From Larkinella terrae (GTDB taxonomy: Bacteria > Bacteroidota > Bacteroidia > Cytophagales > Spirosomataceae), in assembly GCF_009668025.1 (NCBI RefSeq), contig NZ_WJXZ01000013.1, positions 62,001-126,000 of the forward strand: DNA of 64,000 nt. Reading direction: 5' to 3'. Numbering within the stretch: the first letter of the stretch is position 1; every line of letters starts with the position of its first letter. Below, in pieces: positions 1-8,727 of this stretch. The position numbers and the translations under genes were made by a program. The notes under the pieces were generated by a model. It had not been told where the DNA came from. It searched no databases and saw nothing but the letters and a program-made list of their open reading frames with translations.

Positions 1-2
1 GA

Positions 3-155
3 ATCGAGCAGCTCAACAAGGAGTATGGAACGAATATGTTGGTCTCGCAGGATGTAATTAACGAACTAACCGAATCGCCCGCCCTGTCGGAACTCCTGGG
101 CGTAGTCGACGTTAAAGGCATGGAAGAAGGCGTTGAGCTGTACAAGCTCTCCTGA
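3..155 (+). CDS. C-terminal end of a class III adenylate/guanylate cyclase (partial)
   Basis: Only the last 50 residues are inside the window; the gene enters from the left in frame 3 and stops with TGA at 153-155. The visible stretch (NMLVSQDVINEL, then VVDVKGMEEGVELYKLS) matches the usual ending of class III nucleotide cyclase domains: a segment about ready-made cyclase use, followed by a 'V.VKG..E.V.LY.L' beta hairpin. Such enzymes make cAMP or cGMP, or in Pycsar systems cCMP or cUMP. Substrate-defining residues lie outside the window, so substrate and N-terminal domains cannot be told. It converges tail to tail, 2 bp apart, with the outer-membrane fusion gene at 158-3796. Family is fairly sure from this short tail; the function is inference. 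Confidence 0.7.
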   Translation: MEQLNKEYGTNMLVSQDVINELTESPALSELLGVVDVKGMEEGVELYKLS

Positions 156-157
156 GT

Positions 158-3100
158 TCAGAACAGGAATCCAACCCGCAGCATCGGCAGTTTTTCTTCC
201 TCCGAAATTGCGTACAAAAACGAGATCACGGCCTGTTTATATGGCGATAGCCAGACGCCCCCACCGTATCCGTGGTGCCAATGCGTCGAGTGCTCGCCCT
301 TCTCCCAAACCCGCCCGACATCGTTGAAACCCAGCACGCCCAGATACGCCGGGAACAGGTAAGTTTTAATCGTCGCTACTTTCAGCCGAAGTTCGGTGTT
401 GTTGTAGAGCATACTGCCTCCCGCAAACCGGGTCCGCCGAAAACCGCGCAGATTCGACAGTCCGCCCAGCGTATTGGCCTGAAAAAACTCATAATCCGAG
501 AAATTAACGCCCCCACCGACGCGCGACGCAATCGTCAGCGTAGTCGGCAACCGAAGGCTGGCGTAGAAAGCCAGGTCCGATTGCAGACGGCTCAAATTCT
601 TCGCGTAAGTTGAAATACCTTCGTAAAGCCGCAGCTCCGTTCGCCAGTAGGTGCCCCGCGTGGGAAGGATTTTGTCGTCGCGACTGTCGATCAGAAAACC
701 GGCTTTCAGACCTGCGTACAACCGGCGGCTGAACAAGTTCTGGCCATCGGGCAGTTGGCTGGCAAAGTCGTTTACAAACCGCTTATCATTTTCTTCGATT
801 TCGATGCTTTCCACCGCCGGGCCGTAATAAAGATTTAAATTGCCCACCTTATGCTGAATAAGGGCGCTGACAGAAATATTTTCAAACCGGGTCCGATAAT
901 AGGTAATGCCTTTTTTCTTGTCAAAAACCGTTGCATTGCCCAATCCGAAGAAGTTGGAAACAAAATTTGGTGCCTGCACATCGGCATCAATCCGCAGGTC
1001 TGCATTTCCAATCACATCTGTAAAAATGCCATCGTAATTGAAATTATAGGCTTGGGTTGCAAAGGCGTGGTTGACGACAAACCGATGTTGCTGGGCAAAC
1101 GGTTCTTTCCGGAAACCGTGTTTGGTATACATAAAACCGCCCCCTAAAAACAGGCCGTCATCGGGATTATACTGAACCGAAATCTGCGGGAATAAAATAT
1201 TGTATTTAAACGCTTTCCGGTCGTACGCATTGATTTTTGGATTTCCCGAAAGCCGCAAACGGGTTTCTGAATCGCCGTCCACCTTCGTTTTTTCCGAATC
1301 ATAGACGACGTTTTTTTTGCGTAAACCCGAAACCGACGAACTGTCGATGATTCGGTCATGGCCTTTTCCCCCGATGATGCGCAGCAAAATACCTTTGTCC
1401 GAACTGCCACTGACGATAAATTCATCATCGCCCCCCATGCCGTACAGCCGCACTTCCTTGGTTTCATCGGGTTTAAAAATCCGCTGGTAGAGCCGCTCAC
1501 CGGTTTCGCCTTCCTTTTTTAGTTTGGACACCGTCACCTTCATTTGCCCGTCCAATTCCCGGATGATCTCAAACCGTTCCCGTTTATCGCTGCCGGTCAC
1601 GTCGACATCCAGTGCTAAAAACCGGTAGAGTGCGGCCGCGTATTGGGCCAGTTCGGCCCGGCGACTCTGTAGTTTGGCTTTGATCTCAGCCGCCGTCAGG
1701 TCATAAGCCGTATTCGGCAATTGTTTCAGTGCCTCGTCGATGACCGGATCGGTCAACTGTTTAGCAAGAGAATCGGCGGTTTTTATCCAATCCTCCAGCG
1801 ACGGTTCCGTCAGAAAACTGCGATCAAAATACCGGGCGTTGAACGCCAGACCGGGTACGTCGCGAATCGAATTGCTAAATCCCTGAAACTTCGGCATCGC
1901 CCATTTGCGGCTAACAATTTTCGGAATAACGCCCCGGTTGACAAAAAAAGCCTGATCGCGGTCGCGCGGAATTGGCTTGAAAATCAACCCTTTATTGTTT
2001 TTAAAACTCGCCCAGCGCCACTGGTCATCGTGGCGATCCCAGTCGCCCAGCCAGATATCGAATAGACGCGCCCGTAAAACCGCCTGCTGATCGACCTGAT
2101 TGTCGTTGTCATCCGCCAGTTTATCAAGCAATTTCAGGGTGCTGAAAATCTTTTTGGTACCGCCAAACTGCGAACTGTTTTCGTAATTGCCGTCGACCCG
2201 TTCTTCAAACAGCGCCAGGGAATGTGCAAAGGTCCGGCGATATGGCCCCAACAGCGAGTCGTCCGGCACAATCACCAGTTTCGGATTGGTGTGAAAAACA
2301 CCGGCGGCTTCTGCCAGTGGCGGCACGACCAGTGCCGCAAACGGATGCGAAGCCGAAATCTGATCCTGCACCAGGTCGTTGACAAAACCGCTCCGTAACG
2401 CTTTCGGGATGGCATTTTCAGCGTATTTCTCGACCGAACGCAATACATATTCCTTTCCGTCTTTCCCGGCCATTCGCAGCGAAAACGTTTGCATACCACC
2501 CCCGCGCTGCAATGGCTTCAAACCACCGGCTTCCTGATTTAAATTCAAAATCGGCACCGAAACCGGACTCTGCCAGACATCCCGGTAGTTATCCCCCAAC
2601 AACATCTTATGAAACGGTGAAGCCACATACTGCGCACTCGGGATTACATAAAGCGAGGTGGGCGGGGTTGCCGTTTCAGCCACCGGCGTTGGTTTAACCG
2701 GAAGCGTAAAACTGGTTTCAAACAGCAACTTACCCGATTCTGAACCGGTTTCAGGTGTAAAAAACCGGATGGTCGTTTTCCCGTCTTCGGTGAAATCCAA
2801 TCTGGCAAATCCTTTGTTCGACGAGGCAAACAAGCTATTTCGCCCTTTTTTAACTGGAACGGACTTGGAACCGCTGCCGCTGGTTACATAATACGTTGAA
2901 TCACGAAGGATCAATTGCTCATTGTGGTCGTGGCCGTTGACGTACACCACATTCCGGTATTTTTTGAGGAGCGAAACCATACCGTTTCGCATCAGCTTAT
3001 ATTTCGGATGCTGAATGTCCTGGATATTACCGATTAACGTTCGGTAAACCGGGTAAATAGAGCCGATAACCGGTAGTGGAATATACAACGAGGGGTTGAT

Positions 3101-3796
3101 ATCCGTCAGCGGAAAAAGGTGGTCTTTGAAGGTAAAATGACCGCCGTGTTCGCCGTGGCTGTACATGGGATGATGCCCGGCCAGCACCACTTTTTTATTC
3201 TGATTACGGGACAGAACGTCGTCGAGCAACAGTAAAAAAGAAGGTAAGTCTTTCGCTTCACAATCCGATTCTTCGCCCGGTTTGTCCCAGGGATGCAGCC
3301 ACCACTGGGTATCGATTAAAACCAGCGTAATCTCCTCACTCAAAGCAATTTCGACAGGCCCCGGACAGCCATCTTTTGGAAAAAAAACATCATTCCTACC
3401 CAATTCAGCCGTTACAAAAGACGCCTGATTCCGGATGCGCTGCCAGCCTTCGCGCTTGCCCTGCTGCCAGTCGTGGTTCCCCGGAATCACAAAGGCTTTT
3501 CCCCGAAAACCGGCCAGAATCGACAGTTGCTCGCGCATCCGACGCTCGGCATCGGCGCGGTCGGCATGGGAGGAATCGGGCAAACCACGCGGGTAAATAT
3601 TGTCGCCCAGGTAAATCAGGCTGCTGTTATTACCGGTTTTCAGCAACTGACTCTGAAGAGTTTTCAAAACGGCATCCCCCTGAGGCTGAGGTTCGCCGGC
3701 GTCGCCCAGCAGAAAAACCGTATACGGTTTTGACTGGCCGGTAACCAAATTGGGAAGTAGAAAAAGCAGAAATAAGGCCGTGTAGAGTAGCTTCAT
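158..3796 (-). CDS. Metallophosphoesterase / kinase-like / outer-membrane beta-barrel fusion
   Basis: 1212 residues with an N-terminal signal peptide (about 1-20). Residues 25-300 are a calcineurin-like metallophosphoesterase with all metal motifs: GDAG at 31-34, GDN at 64-66, GNHD at 106-109, GHH at 207-209 and GHDH at 288-291. Residues about 425-620 look like an atypical kinase fold: a glycine-rich segment (RGGGMQTFSLRM), a lysine-bearing strand (KEYVLRSVEK), LGDWDRHDDQW at 583-593 in the position of a catalytic loop, and PRDRDQAF near 610-617 as a possible metal-binding aspartate motif. The last 300 or so residues are an Omp85/surface-antigen-like barrel. The protein should sit in the outer membrane with the enzymatic parts in the periplasm. 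It is last in a three-gene operon, 20 bp after the propeller lipoprotein. The phosphatase and barrel calls are firm; the kinase reading is inference. Confidence 0.85.
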   Translation of the reverse strand: MKLLYTALFLLFLLPNLVTGQSKPYTVFLLGDAGEPQPQGDAVLKTLQSQLLKTGNNSSLIYLGDNIYPRGLPDSSHADRADAERRMREQLSILAGFRGKAFVIPGNHDWQQGKREGWQRIRNQASFVTAELGRNDVFFPKDGCPGPVEIALSEEITLVLIDTQWWLHPWDKPGEESDCEAKDLPSFLLLLDDVLSRNQNKKVVLAGHHPMYSHGEHGGHFTFKDHLFPLTDINPSLYIPLPVIGSIYPVYRTLIGNIQDIQHPKYKLMRNGMVSLLKKYRNVVYVNGHDHNEQLILRDSTYYVTSGSGSKSVPVKKGRNSLFASSNKGFARLDFTEDGKTTIRFFTPETGSESGKLLFETSFTLPVKPTPVAETATPPTSLYVIPSAQYVASPFHKMLLGDNYRDVWQSPVSVPILNLNQEAGGLKPLQRGGGMQTFSLRMAGKDGKEYVLRSVEKYAENAIPKALRSGFVNDLVQDQISASHPFAALVVPPLAEAAGVFHTNPKLVIVPDDSLLGPYRRTFAHSLALFEERVDGNYENSSQFGGTKKIFSTLKLLDKLADDNDNQVDQQAVLRARLFDIWLGDWDRHDDQWRWASFKNNKGLIFKPIPRDRDQAFFVNRGVIPKIVSRKWAMPKFQGFSNSIRDVPGLAFNARYFDRSFLTEPSLEDWIKTADSLAKQLTDPVIDEALKQLPNTAYDLTAAEIKAKLQSRRAELAQYAAALYRFLALDVDVTGSDKRERFEIIRELDGQMKVTVSKLKKEGETGERLYQRIFKPDETKEVRLYGMGGDDEFIVSGSSDKGILLRIIGGKGHDRIIDSSSVSGLRKKNVVYDSEKTKVDGDSETRLRLSGNPKINAYDRKAFKYNILFPQISVQYNPDDGLFLGGGFMYTKHGFRKEPFAQQHRFVVNHAFATQAYNFNYDGIFTDVIGNADLRIDADVQAPNFVSNFFGLGNATVFDKKKGITYYRTRFENISVSALIQHKVGNLNLYYGPAVESIEIEENDKRFVNDFASQLPDGQNLFSRRLYAGLKAGFLIDSRDDKILPTRGTYWRTELRLYEGISTYAKNLSRLQSDLAFYASLRLPTTLTIASRVGGGVNFSDYEFFQANTLGGLSNLRGFRRTRFAGGSMLYNNTELRLKVATIKTYLFPAYLGVLGFNDVGRVWEKGEHSTHWHHGYGGGVWLSPYKQAVISFLYAISEEEKLPMLRVGFLF

Positions 3797-3816
3797 AAGC
3801 CTTATACAATTCAGCT

Positions 3817-4638
3817 TTACGGCTGGTTCGCAAACTCCAGAACATATCCCTCTTTTCCGGCCCCTTCGCTCGCAATGTATAGCGTTCCATCGGGTGAAAA
3901 ACAGATGCCTTCGGGTTGGCGGAATAATTTCGGATCGAGCGGTTCGGTGGCAGCAATCTGGCCTTTGCGAGTGATGACGACGAGCATTTTCCCGACCGAT
4001 GTCAGGAAATACAAGTCACCGGTTTTGGGGTGCACCGCTAGCCCGGATGGCTTGAATTTGTGAGCTTCAACCCCGGCAGCAGTCAGCACTTTATCCTTGA
4101 TAACCATCCCTTTAAAGAGAACTTTGGTCTTGATATCGTACATGTAAACCACTTTCTCATCCTTCTTTCCGCCTTCCTTAACGGCCAGCATCAACCGGTT
4201 GGTCTGGGAATCATACGCCAGTCCTTCCAGCTCAATCTTGCCGGGGAAATCCATCGGAATCCGGGCGATTTCCTTGGAAAATGGCTTGAAATGGTACAGA
4301 TCGCCGTTGCTTTTCAGGGTATAAATTTCGTCGTTCGCCCATTCGATTCCTTCGTAATCACCGAATCCGCCAAAAACCGAAGAATCGGCAATCTGTTCCT
4401 TTTTCAGGTCGTAGATATAAGCCACGGCTTTTTCGTCCTGCACGCATAGGAGCTGGTTTTCTTTGTAATACGACAAGCCCGATACTTCCTCCAGATCCGC
4501 TGGAAGCGTAAACCGGTGGGCGGGCGTTTTTAAATCGTACGGAAACGCAGTCGTTTCCGACTCCTGATTTCCTTTTTTGGAATTGCAGGCTCCTAAAAAA
4601 CAGGCGATGATGAGGCTAGCAACTTGTATTCTTTTCAT
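3817..4638 (-). CDS. SdiA-regulated-type beta-propeller lipoprotein
   Basis: 273 residues. A lipoprotein signal ends in LGAC with the acylated Cys at about 18, so export and membrane anchoring are predicted. The rest is made of propeller blades seen in the SdiA-regulated family: EEVSGLSYY, GDYEGIEW, IELEGLAYD, FKPSGLAVHP and QPEGICFSPDG all follow the 'E/SGLxxxP' blade pattern, close to phytase-like propellers. No catalytic residues can be assigned. It is the middle gene of the operon, 14 bp after the HD-PycTM gene and 20 bp before the phosphatase-barrel gene, so a joint envelope role with the latter is plausible. Family call is good; substrate is unknown. Confidence 0.85.
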   Translation of the reverse strand: MKRIQVASLIIACFLGACNSKKGNQESETTAFPYDLKTPAHRFTLPADLEEVSGLSYYKENQLLCVQDEKAVAYIYDLKKEQIADSSVFGGFGDYEGIEWANDEIYTLKSNGDLYHFKPFSKEIARIPMDFPGKIELEGLAYDSQTNRLMLAVKEGGKKDEKVVYMYDIKTKVLFKGMVIKDKVLTAAGVEAHKFKPSGLAVHPKTGDLYFLTSVGKMLVVITRKGQIAATEPLDPKLFRQPEGICFSPDGTLYIASEGAGKEGYVLEFANQP

Positions 4639-4652
4639 TCAATCCAATTTCT

Positions 4653-5846
4653 TTACTTCACTGGAAAATAGTACGCAGCAATGCCGAAAGCCAGAACGGA
4701 AGCCGCGAACCCAAACATAAATATTGTGTAAGAAAAGCGCAGCAGCTTGTATTTTTTACCAAGCACCTTACCCAAATAATAAATATCGCGGGTCATACTG
4801 CTGTATAAAAAATCGCTGTCGTTCATCATTTCCTTCATTCCCCACTCATAATCTTCGAGATCCATCTTGTGGAAATTCCCGAAGAACAACAGGTTGGCCT
4901 GTTTCTGGTGAATGTCTTCTTTCGAAAAACGACCTCCGCTGACATTGGGCCGGGTGGCTAAAATGGCGAAGATGGTTGCGGTTAAACAGCTGGCCGTTAG
5001 CATAACCGTCGGAATAACCAGTTGGGGCCACTCTTCCAGTTTTCGGATCAGAATACTGATAATCAGCGAAACGATGATGGTATTGACCGAAATCATGATG
5101 TTGGCCTTGTTATCGGCCATGGCACTGAGTTGAAAGTGGTTTTGGGAGGTCATCCGAAACATGGTTTCGATGCCCCGCTCCGGCCGCTTCGTTTTTTTTA
5201 TTTCTTCTTCCGGCTTGTGGTTTTCCGGCGCTTTTCCGCTTTCTTCCTCCTCCAGTTCGGCCAGCTTACGGCGCGCTTTTTTCAGGTTTTTCTCCTTCAG
5301 GGGGGCCAAAACTTCTTTTCCGTACGCGGTAAAATAATGGTGTTTTTCCAGCAAGGCAATCGACCCCTGCATCCATTTTCGTTTGCCAATTTTTCCGAAG
5401 TTATTCTTCATTTCCTGCCGGAGAGATTCGCTCCGCTCGAAAAATGTATCGCTGCTTAAATGATACAGGTCGGCGTCGCACAATATTTCGGCGGTTTTGG
5501 TGTGCGGATTCTGCGGCATCTTCGTCGCCATGATGCAGTCAATAACCGCCTGGGTTCGTTCGGGGCCAATCGCAATTTCGTCCAAAAACGGTTTTGCCAA
5601 TTCAACTCCAACAGCCTCATGTTCCTGGCAACTTTTTACATATCCGATATCGTGTAGCCAGGCAGCAATCAGCACATTTTCCAGTTCTTCGGAGTTAAGA
5701 CCACCCTGTTTACCAAGCAATTCGGCGGCTTCAACAACTTCGCGAGTATGATGGATGTTATGATATTCCATACTGCTGGGCAACGTTCGAAGCAACGATT
5801 CGGCAAATTCCTGCGTACGGACAACAGACGAGATATCGGTGATCAT
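4653..5846 (-). CDS. HD phosphohydrolase fused to a PycTM (Pycsar effector-type) membrane domain
   Basis: 397 residues from the ATG at 5846; a TTG four codons upstream is a less likely start. Residues 1-185 are an HD domain with metal ligands in HNIHH (about 30-33), LHD (65-66) and CDAD (about 124-126), as expected for a nucleotide or (p)ppGpp-type phosphohydrolase. A charged linker (about 186-225) leads to a domain with NHFQLSAMADNKANIMISVN, the signature of the PycTM family, then membrane helices at about 247-268, 278-298 and 370-393. PycTM proteins are known as membrane effectors that respond to cyclic pyrimidine nucleotides in Pycsar phage defence. First gene of an operon with the lipoprotein and the phosphatase-barrel gene. 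Architecture is clear; whether it acts in defence is not shown. Confidence 0.85.
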   Translation of the reverse strand: MITDISSVVRTQEFAESLLRTLPSSMEYHNIHHTREVVEAAELLGKQGGLNSEELENVLIAAWLHDIGYVKSCQEHEAVGVELAKPFLDEIAIGPERTQAVIDCIMATKMPQNPHTKTAEILCDADLYHLSSDTFFERSESLRQEMKNNFGKIGKRKWMQGSIALLEKHHYFTAYGKEVLAPLKEKNLKKARRKLAELEEEESGKAPENHKPEEEIKKTKRPERGIETMFRMTSQNHFQLSAMADNKANIMISVNTIIVSLIISILIRKLEEWPQLVIPTVMLTASCLTATIFAILATRPNVSGGRFSKEDIHQKQANLLFFGNFHKMDLEDYEWGMKEMMNDSDFLYSSMTRDIYYLGKVLGKKYKLLRFSYTIFMFGFAASVLAFGIAAYYFPVK

Positions 5847-5961
5847 GACAAAATTCAATTTTAACGGAAAAACGATGCAACCCTGCGTGACAAAAAATGG
5901 TATATATAGTCTAAGAGGTATTGCTATTCATTTCCAGAGCGACAAGTTATAGGATTATTTT

Positions 5962-5993
5962 GGTGATTCGTCTATACTTTTCGGCGATTCGTC
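5962..5993. promoter_or_regulatory. Direct repeat upstream of the DUF5686 gene promoter
   Basis: GGTGATTCGTC at 5962-5972 and GGCGATTCGTC at 5983-5993 are near-identical 11-mers spaced 21 bp apart, two helical turns, and lie 44-75 bp upstream of the -7 element at 6037. This is a layout for an activator or repressor dimer of dimers. The region is shared with the divergent HD-PycTM operon. Function is inference. Confidence 0.4.
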
Positions 5994-6015
5994 GGCAAAT
6001 GGCGGAATATCCTAC

Positions 6016-6044
6016 TTTTTAGTAAACTCTGTTGACTACATTTG
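6016..6044 (+). promoter_or_regulatory. Bacteroidota-type promoter for the DUF5686 gene
   Basis: TACATTTG at 6037-6044 fits the Bacteroidota -7 consensus TAnnTTTG exactly. The -33 region is only T-rich (6016-6020). The start codon at 6082 would give a leader of about 30 nt. Confidence 0.55.
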
Positions 6045-6081
6045 TGTTAACCCGGTACTATTCATACCACTGCATTAACGA

Positions 6082-8616
6082 ATGAAGCACGTCTTACAAG
6101 AGCGGTTCAGTTTACTTTTTATTGTTCTGAATTTACTCTTTTTTCCGGTTTTTGCGCAAACCACTTACAAAATCAGTGGCCGCATCACCGACGCCGGAAC
6201 GGGAGTAGGCATTCCATTCGCCAATGTGGCCATCAAAGGCAAAACCGTTGGAACTACTTCGGACGAAAACGGAATTTACAGCCTTACTTCAACGCAAACC
6301 GGCGACTCGCTTCTCGTTTCCAGTTTAGGTTACCAAACCCGCGCGTACCCGATTCAGGTGGTGGCTTCCCAAACCATCGACGTCGTTCTGACCTCAACGG
6401 CAACCAAGTTACAGGAAGTCAAAATATATGCCAAAGGGGGCGATCCTGCCTACCGAATCATCCGGGAAGCCATCCGCCGACGTGACCAGTTTGACCCCGA
6501 CCAGCTTACCGCTTTTCAGTACGAAAGTTATTCAAAAGTAGAGGCTTACGTCAATAATTTTGCCAATCAGCGCAAGAAAGGTCGTGGGCCGGGTCCGGTC
6601 GGGCGGTTGTTGTCCAAGTTACCGGCAATTTACGACAGCCAGGGAAAACCGGCGGTTCCGGTGTTTGTTTCGGAAACCTTTTCGGAATATTACCAACGTG
6701 CCAACCCGCACAAAACCAAGGAAAAAATCCTGAAAAGCCGCGCTTCCGGCGTTGGTATTAGCGATGGGGGCGTTTCGGCCCAGCTAACCGGTTCCTCCTT
6801 TCAGCAATATAATTTTTACCGCAATTACATCAATCTATTACGCAAAGACCTGCCTTCGCCTTTGGGACAAGCCTGGCAAACGATCTATAAATTCCGCCTG
6901 ATTGATACCGTTACCGTCGGTGGTGTGGTGTGTTTTCAGATCGATTTTGAGCCCAAACGGCCGACGGATCTGGCATTTTCCGGCACGACCTGGATCGATA
7001 CGACCCGTTTCGGATTGTCGCAGATCGACGCTAAAATTGACCAGCGCGCCAATATCAATTTTGTGGATGAAATCCGGATCGAACAGGAATGGGAGAATGT
7101 GGGTGACAGTACGCAGACCACGGCGGCCGGTGTTCGTCTACCGGTTTTGACCCAGTTGCTAATCGACACGGATGAGCCAACTCCGAATGCTCCGGGGGCG
7201 CTGGTTCGGCTGTATGTTGCGGCCCGAAACGTCAAAGTAAACCAGCCCCAGGAAGCCAAATTTTACGAACCGCCCCTCGAACTGGCTGAAAATTACAGTG
7301 AAAAATCACCGGCTTTCTGGCAGAACATTCGCCCCGAAGGACTGAGCCAGGATGAGTTACGCGCATTCACGATCGTGGATTCGGTGCGGAATGTGCCATT
7401 TATGAAGTTTCTGGGTGAAGTGGTTAACCTGACGATGGTGGGCTATTATCCCATTGGAAACATTCACCTGGATGCAGGCCCGCTGCTGAACAGCTACGCC
7501 TTTAACAACGTAGAAGGGCATCGGCTGCATTTGGGATTGCGCACCAATGCGGGATTCAGTCGGCGCTGGATTCTCGGCGGATATGTTGCCTACGGGACGC
7601 TGGACAAACAGTTCAAATACGGAATGAACGTAGATTATGTGATCCGGAAAAAACCGTATACGATTGCCGGTATTCAGAAAACCTACGATCTGGAACGTCT
7701 GGGAACCTCTGCCGAAAATCTGGGAGGAAGTTCGCTCTTTGCCGCATATACCCGATTCGGCACGCTGCGTCGCCCGTATATGCAGGAGTTTCATAACACA
7801 TACATTAAGAGCGAGTTAGGCAAAGGGTTTACGCAAACAATCGGGTTGCGAAACCGCACGTTTGAACCTTTATTTCCGTTTGCATATAACGTGAATGATG
7901 GCGATAAAAAAACGTCCAGCTATTACCGAACCACTGAGCTGATGTTCGAAACCCGGTTTGCTCCGGGCGCGCTGATGGTTCAGAGTGACAACGACCGGTT
8001 TTCGGTAGAAGGCAGCAACAATCCGGTAATTACGTTCCGGTATCAACTGGGTCTGAAAAACCTCTTATCCGGCGATTTTGCTTACCAGCGCTTCAGTATG
8101 AATCTCCGGCATTCGTTCCGGATGGGTGTGTTGGGTCGAACCCGTTATCAGGTCAATGCCGGTTATATTCCGTCGACCATTCCGTATCCGTTACTTTACA
8201 TACCGCTGGGGAATGAGACAATTTTCCGCTACGAGACGTCTTACAACCTGATGAATTTCTTTGAATTTGTGGCCGACCGGTACGTGGGCGTGATGGCCGA
8301 GCACAATTTCGAAGGTCTGTTTTTCAACCGCATTCCGGCCATCCGCCGACTGAAATGGCGGTTTCTTGCAACGGGCTCTGTGCTGATGGGCGGGGTCAGC
8401 AAGGAAAATACCGCGCTGATTCCGGCAACCAATGAAAACGGACAGGCGGTTTTGGGGTTCCAGTCCCTGAGCCGGGCACCTTATGTTGAAGTGGGTTACG
8501 GCATCGACAACATTTTTAAAGTCCTTCGAGTGGATGCCATCCACCGCCTGACTTACCGGAATAACCCGAACATTTCGACGTTCGGTATCAAGATTTCTGC
8601 CTGGGTGAATTTATAA
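6082..8616 (+). CDS. DUF5686 outer-membrane protein with carboxypeptidase-like regulatory domain
   Basis: 844 residues. A signal peptide (about 1-25, ending FPVFAQ) is followed by a carboxypeptidase-D regulatory-like beta sandwich at about 28-115, with ISGRITDAGTGVGIPFANVAI and the typical GTTSDENGIYSL turn. The remaining 700 residues are the DUF5686 region, rich in amphipathic strands and ending in IKISAWVNL, an aromatic/hydrophobic C-terminus of an outer-membrane barrel. It resembles the TonB-dependent-receptor N-terminus but has no plug domain, so a nutrient receptor role is not supported. It is transcribed away from the HD-PycTM operon. The family is widespread in Bacteroidota and of unknown function. 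Confidence 0.88.
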   Translation: MKHVLQERFSLLFIVLNLLFFPVFAQTTYKISGRITDAGTGVGIPFANVAIKGKTVGTTSDENGIYSLTSTQTGDSLLVSSLGYQTRAYPIQVVASQTIDVVLTSTATKLQEVKIYAKGGDPAYRIIREAIRRRDQFDPDQLTAFQYESYSKVEAYVNNFANQRKKGRGPGPVGRLLSKLPAIYDSQGKPAVPVFVSETFSEYYQRANPHKTKEKILKSRASGVGISDGGVSAQLTGSSFQQYNFYRNYINLLRKDLPSPLGQAWQTIYKFRLIDTVTVGGVVCFQIDFEPKRPTDLAFSGTTWIDTTRFGLSQIDAKIDQRANINFVDEIRIEQEWENVGDSTQTTAAGVRLPVLTQLLIDTDEPTPNAPGALVRLYVAARNVKVNQPQEAKFYEPPLELAENYSEKSPAFWQNIRPEGLSQDELRAFTIVDSVRNVPFMKFLGEVVNLTMVGYYPIGNIHLDAGPLLNSYAFNNVEGHRLHLGLRTNAGFSRRWILGGYVAYGTLDKQFKYGMNVDYVIRKKPYTIAGIQKTYDLERLGTSAENLGGSSLFAAYTRFGTLRRPYMQEFHNTYIKSELGKGFTQTIGLRNRTFEPLFPFAYNVNDGDKKTSSYYRTTELMFETRFAPGALMVQSDNDRFSVEGSNNPVITFRYQLGLKNLLSGDFAYQRFSMNLRHSFRMGVLGRTRYQVNAGYIPSTIPYPLLYIPLGNETIFRYETSYNLMNFFEFVADRYVGVMAEHNFEGLFFNRIPAIRRLKWRFLATGSVLMGGVSKENTALIPATNENGQAVLGFQSLSRAPYVEVGYGIDNIFKVLRVDAIHRLTYRNNPNISTFGIKISAWVNL

Positions 8617-8727
8617 AACCAGATTTACCAACCACTTTTCATCCCGCGAAACCAATCGCAGTTTTTCGGGTCAGGTATTTGTCATACCTTGCACCCGGTA
8701 ACCATTTCCTATTAATCTGACAATTTT

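Noticed and set aside
3-5846. Calling a complete Pycsar phage-defence locus
   Set aside because: Only a cyclase tail is visible, it is convergent and separated by two genes from the PycTM fusion; kept as a hypothesis instead.
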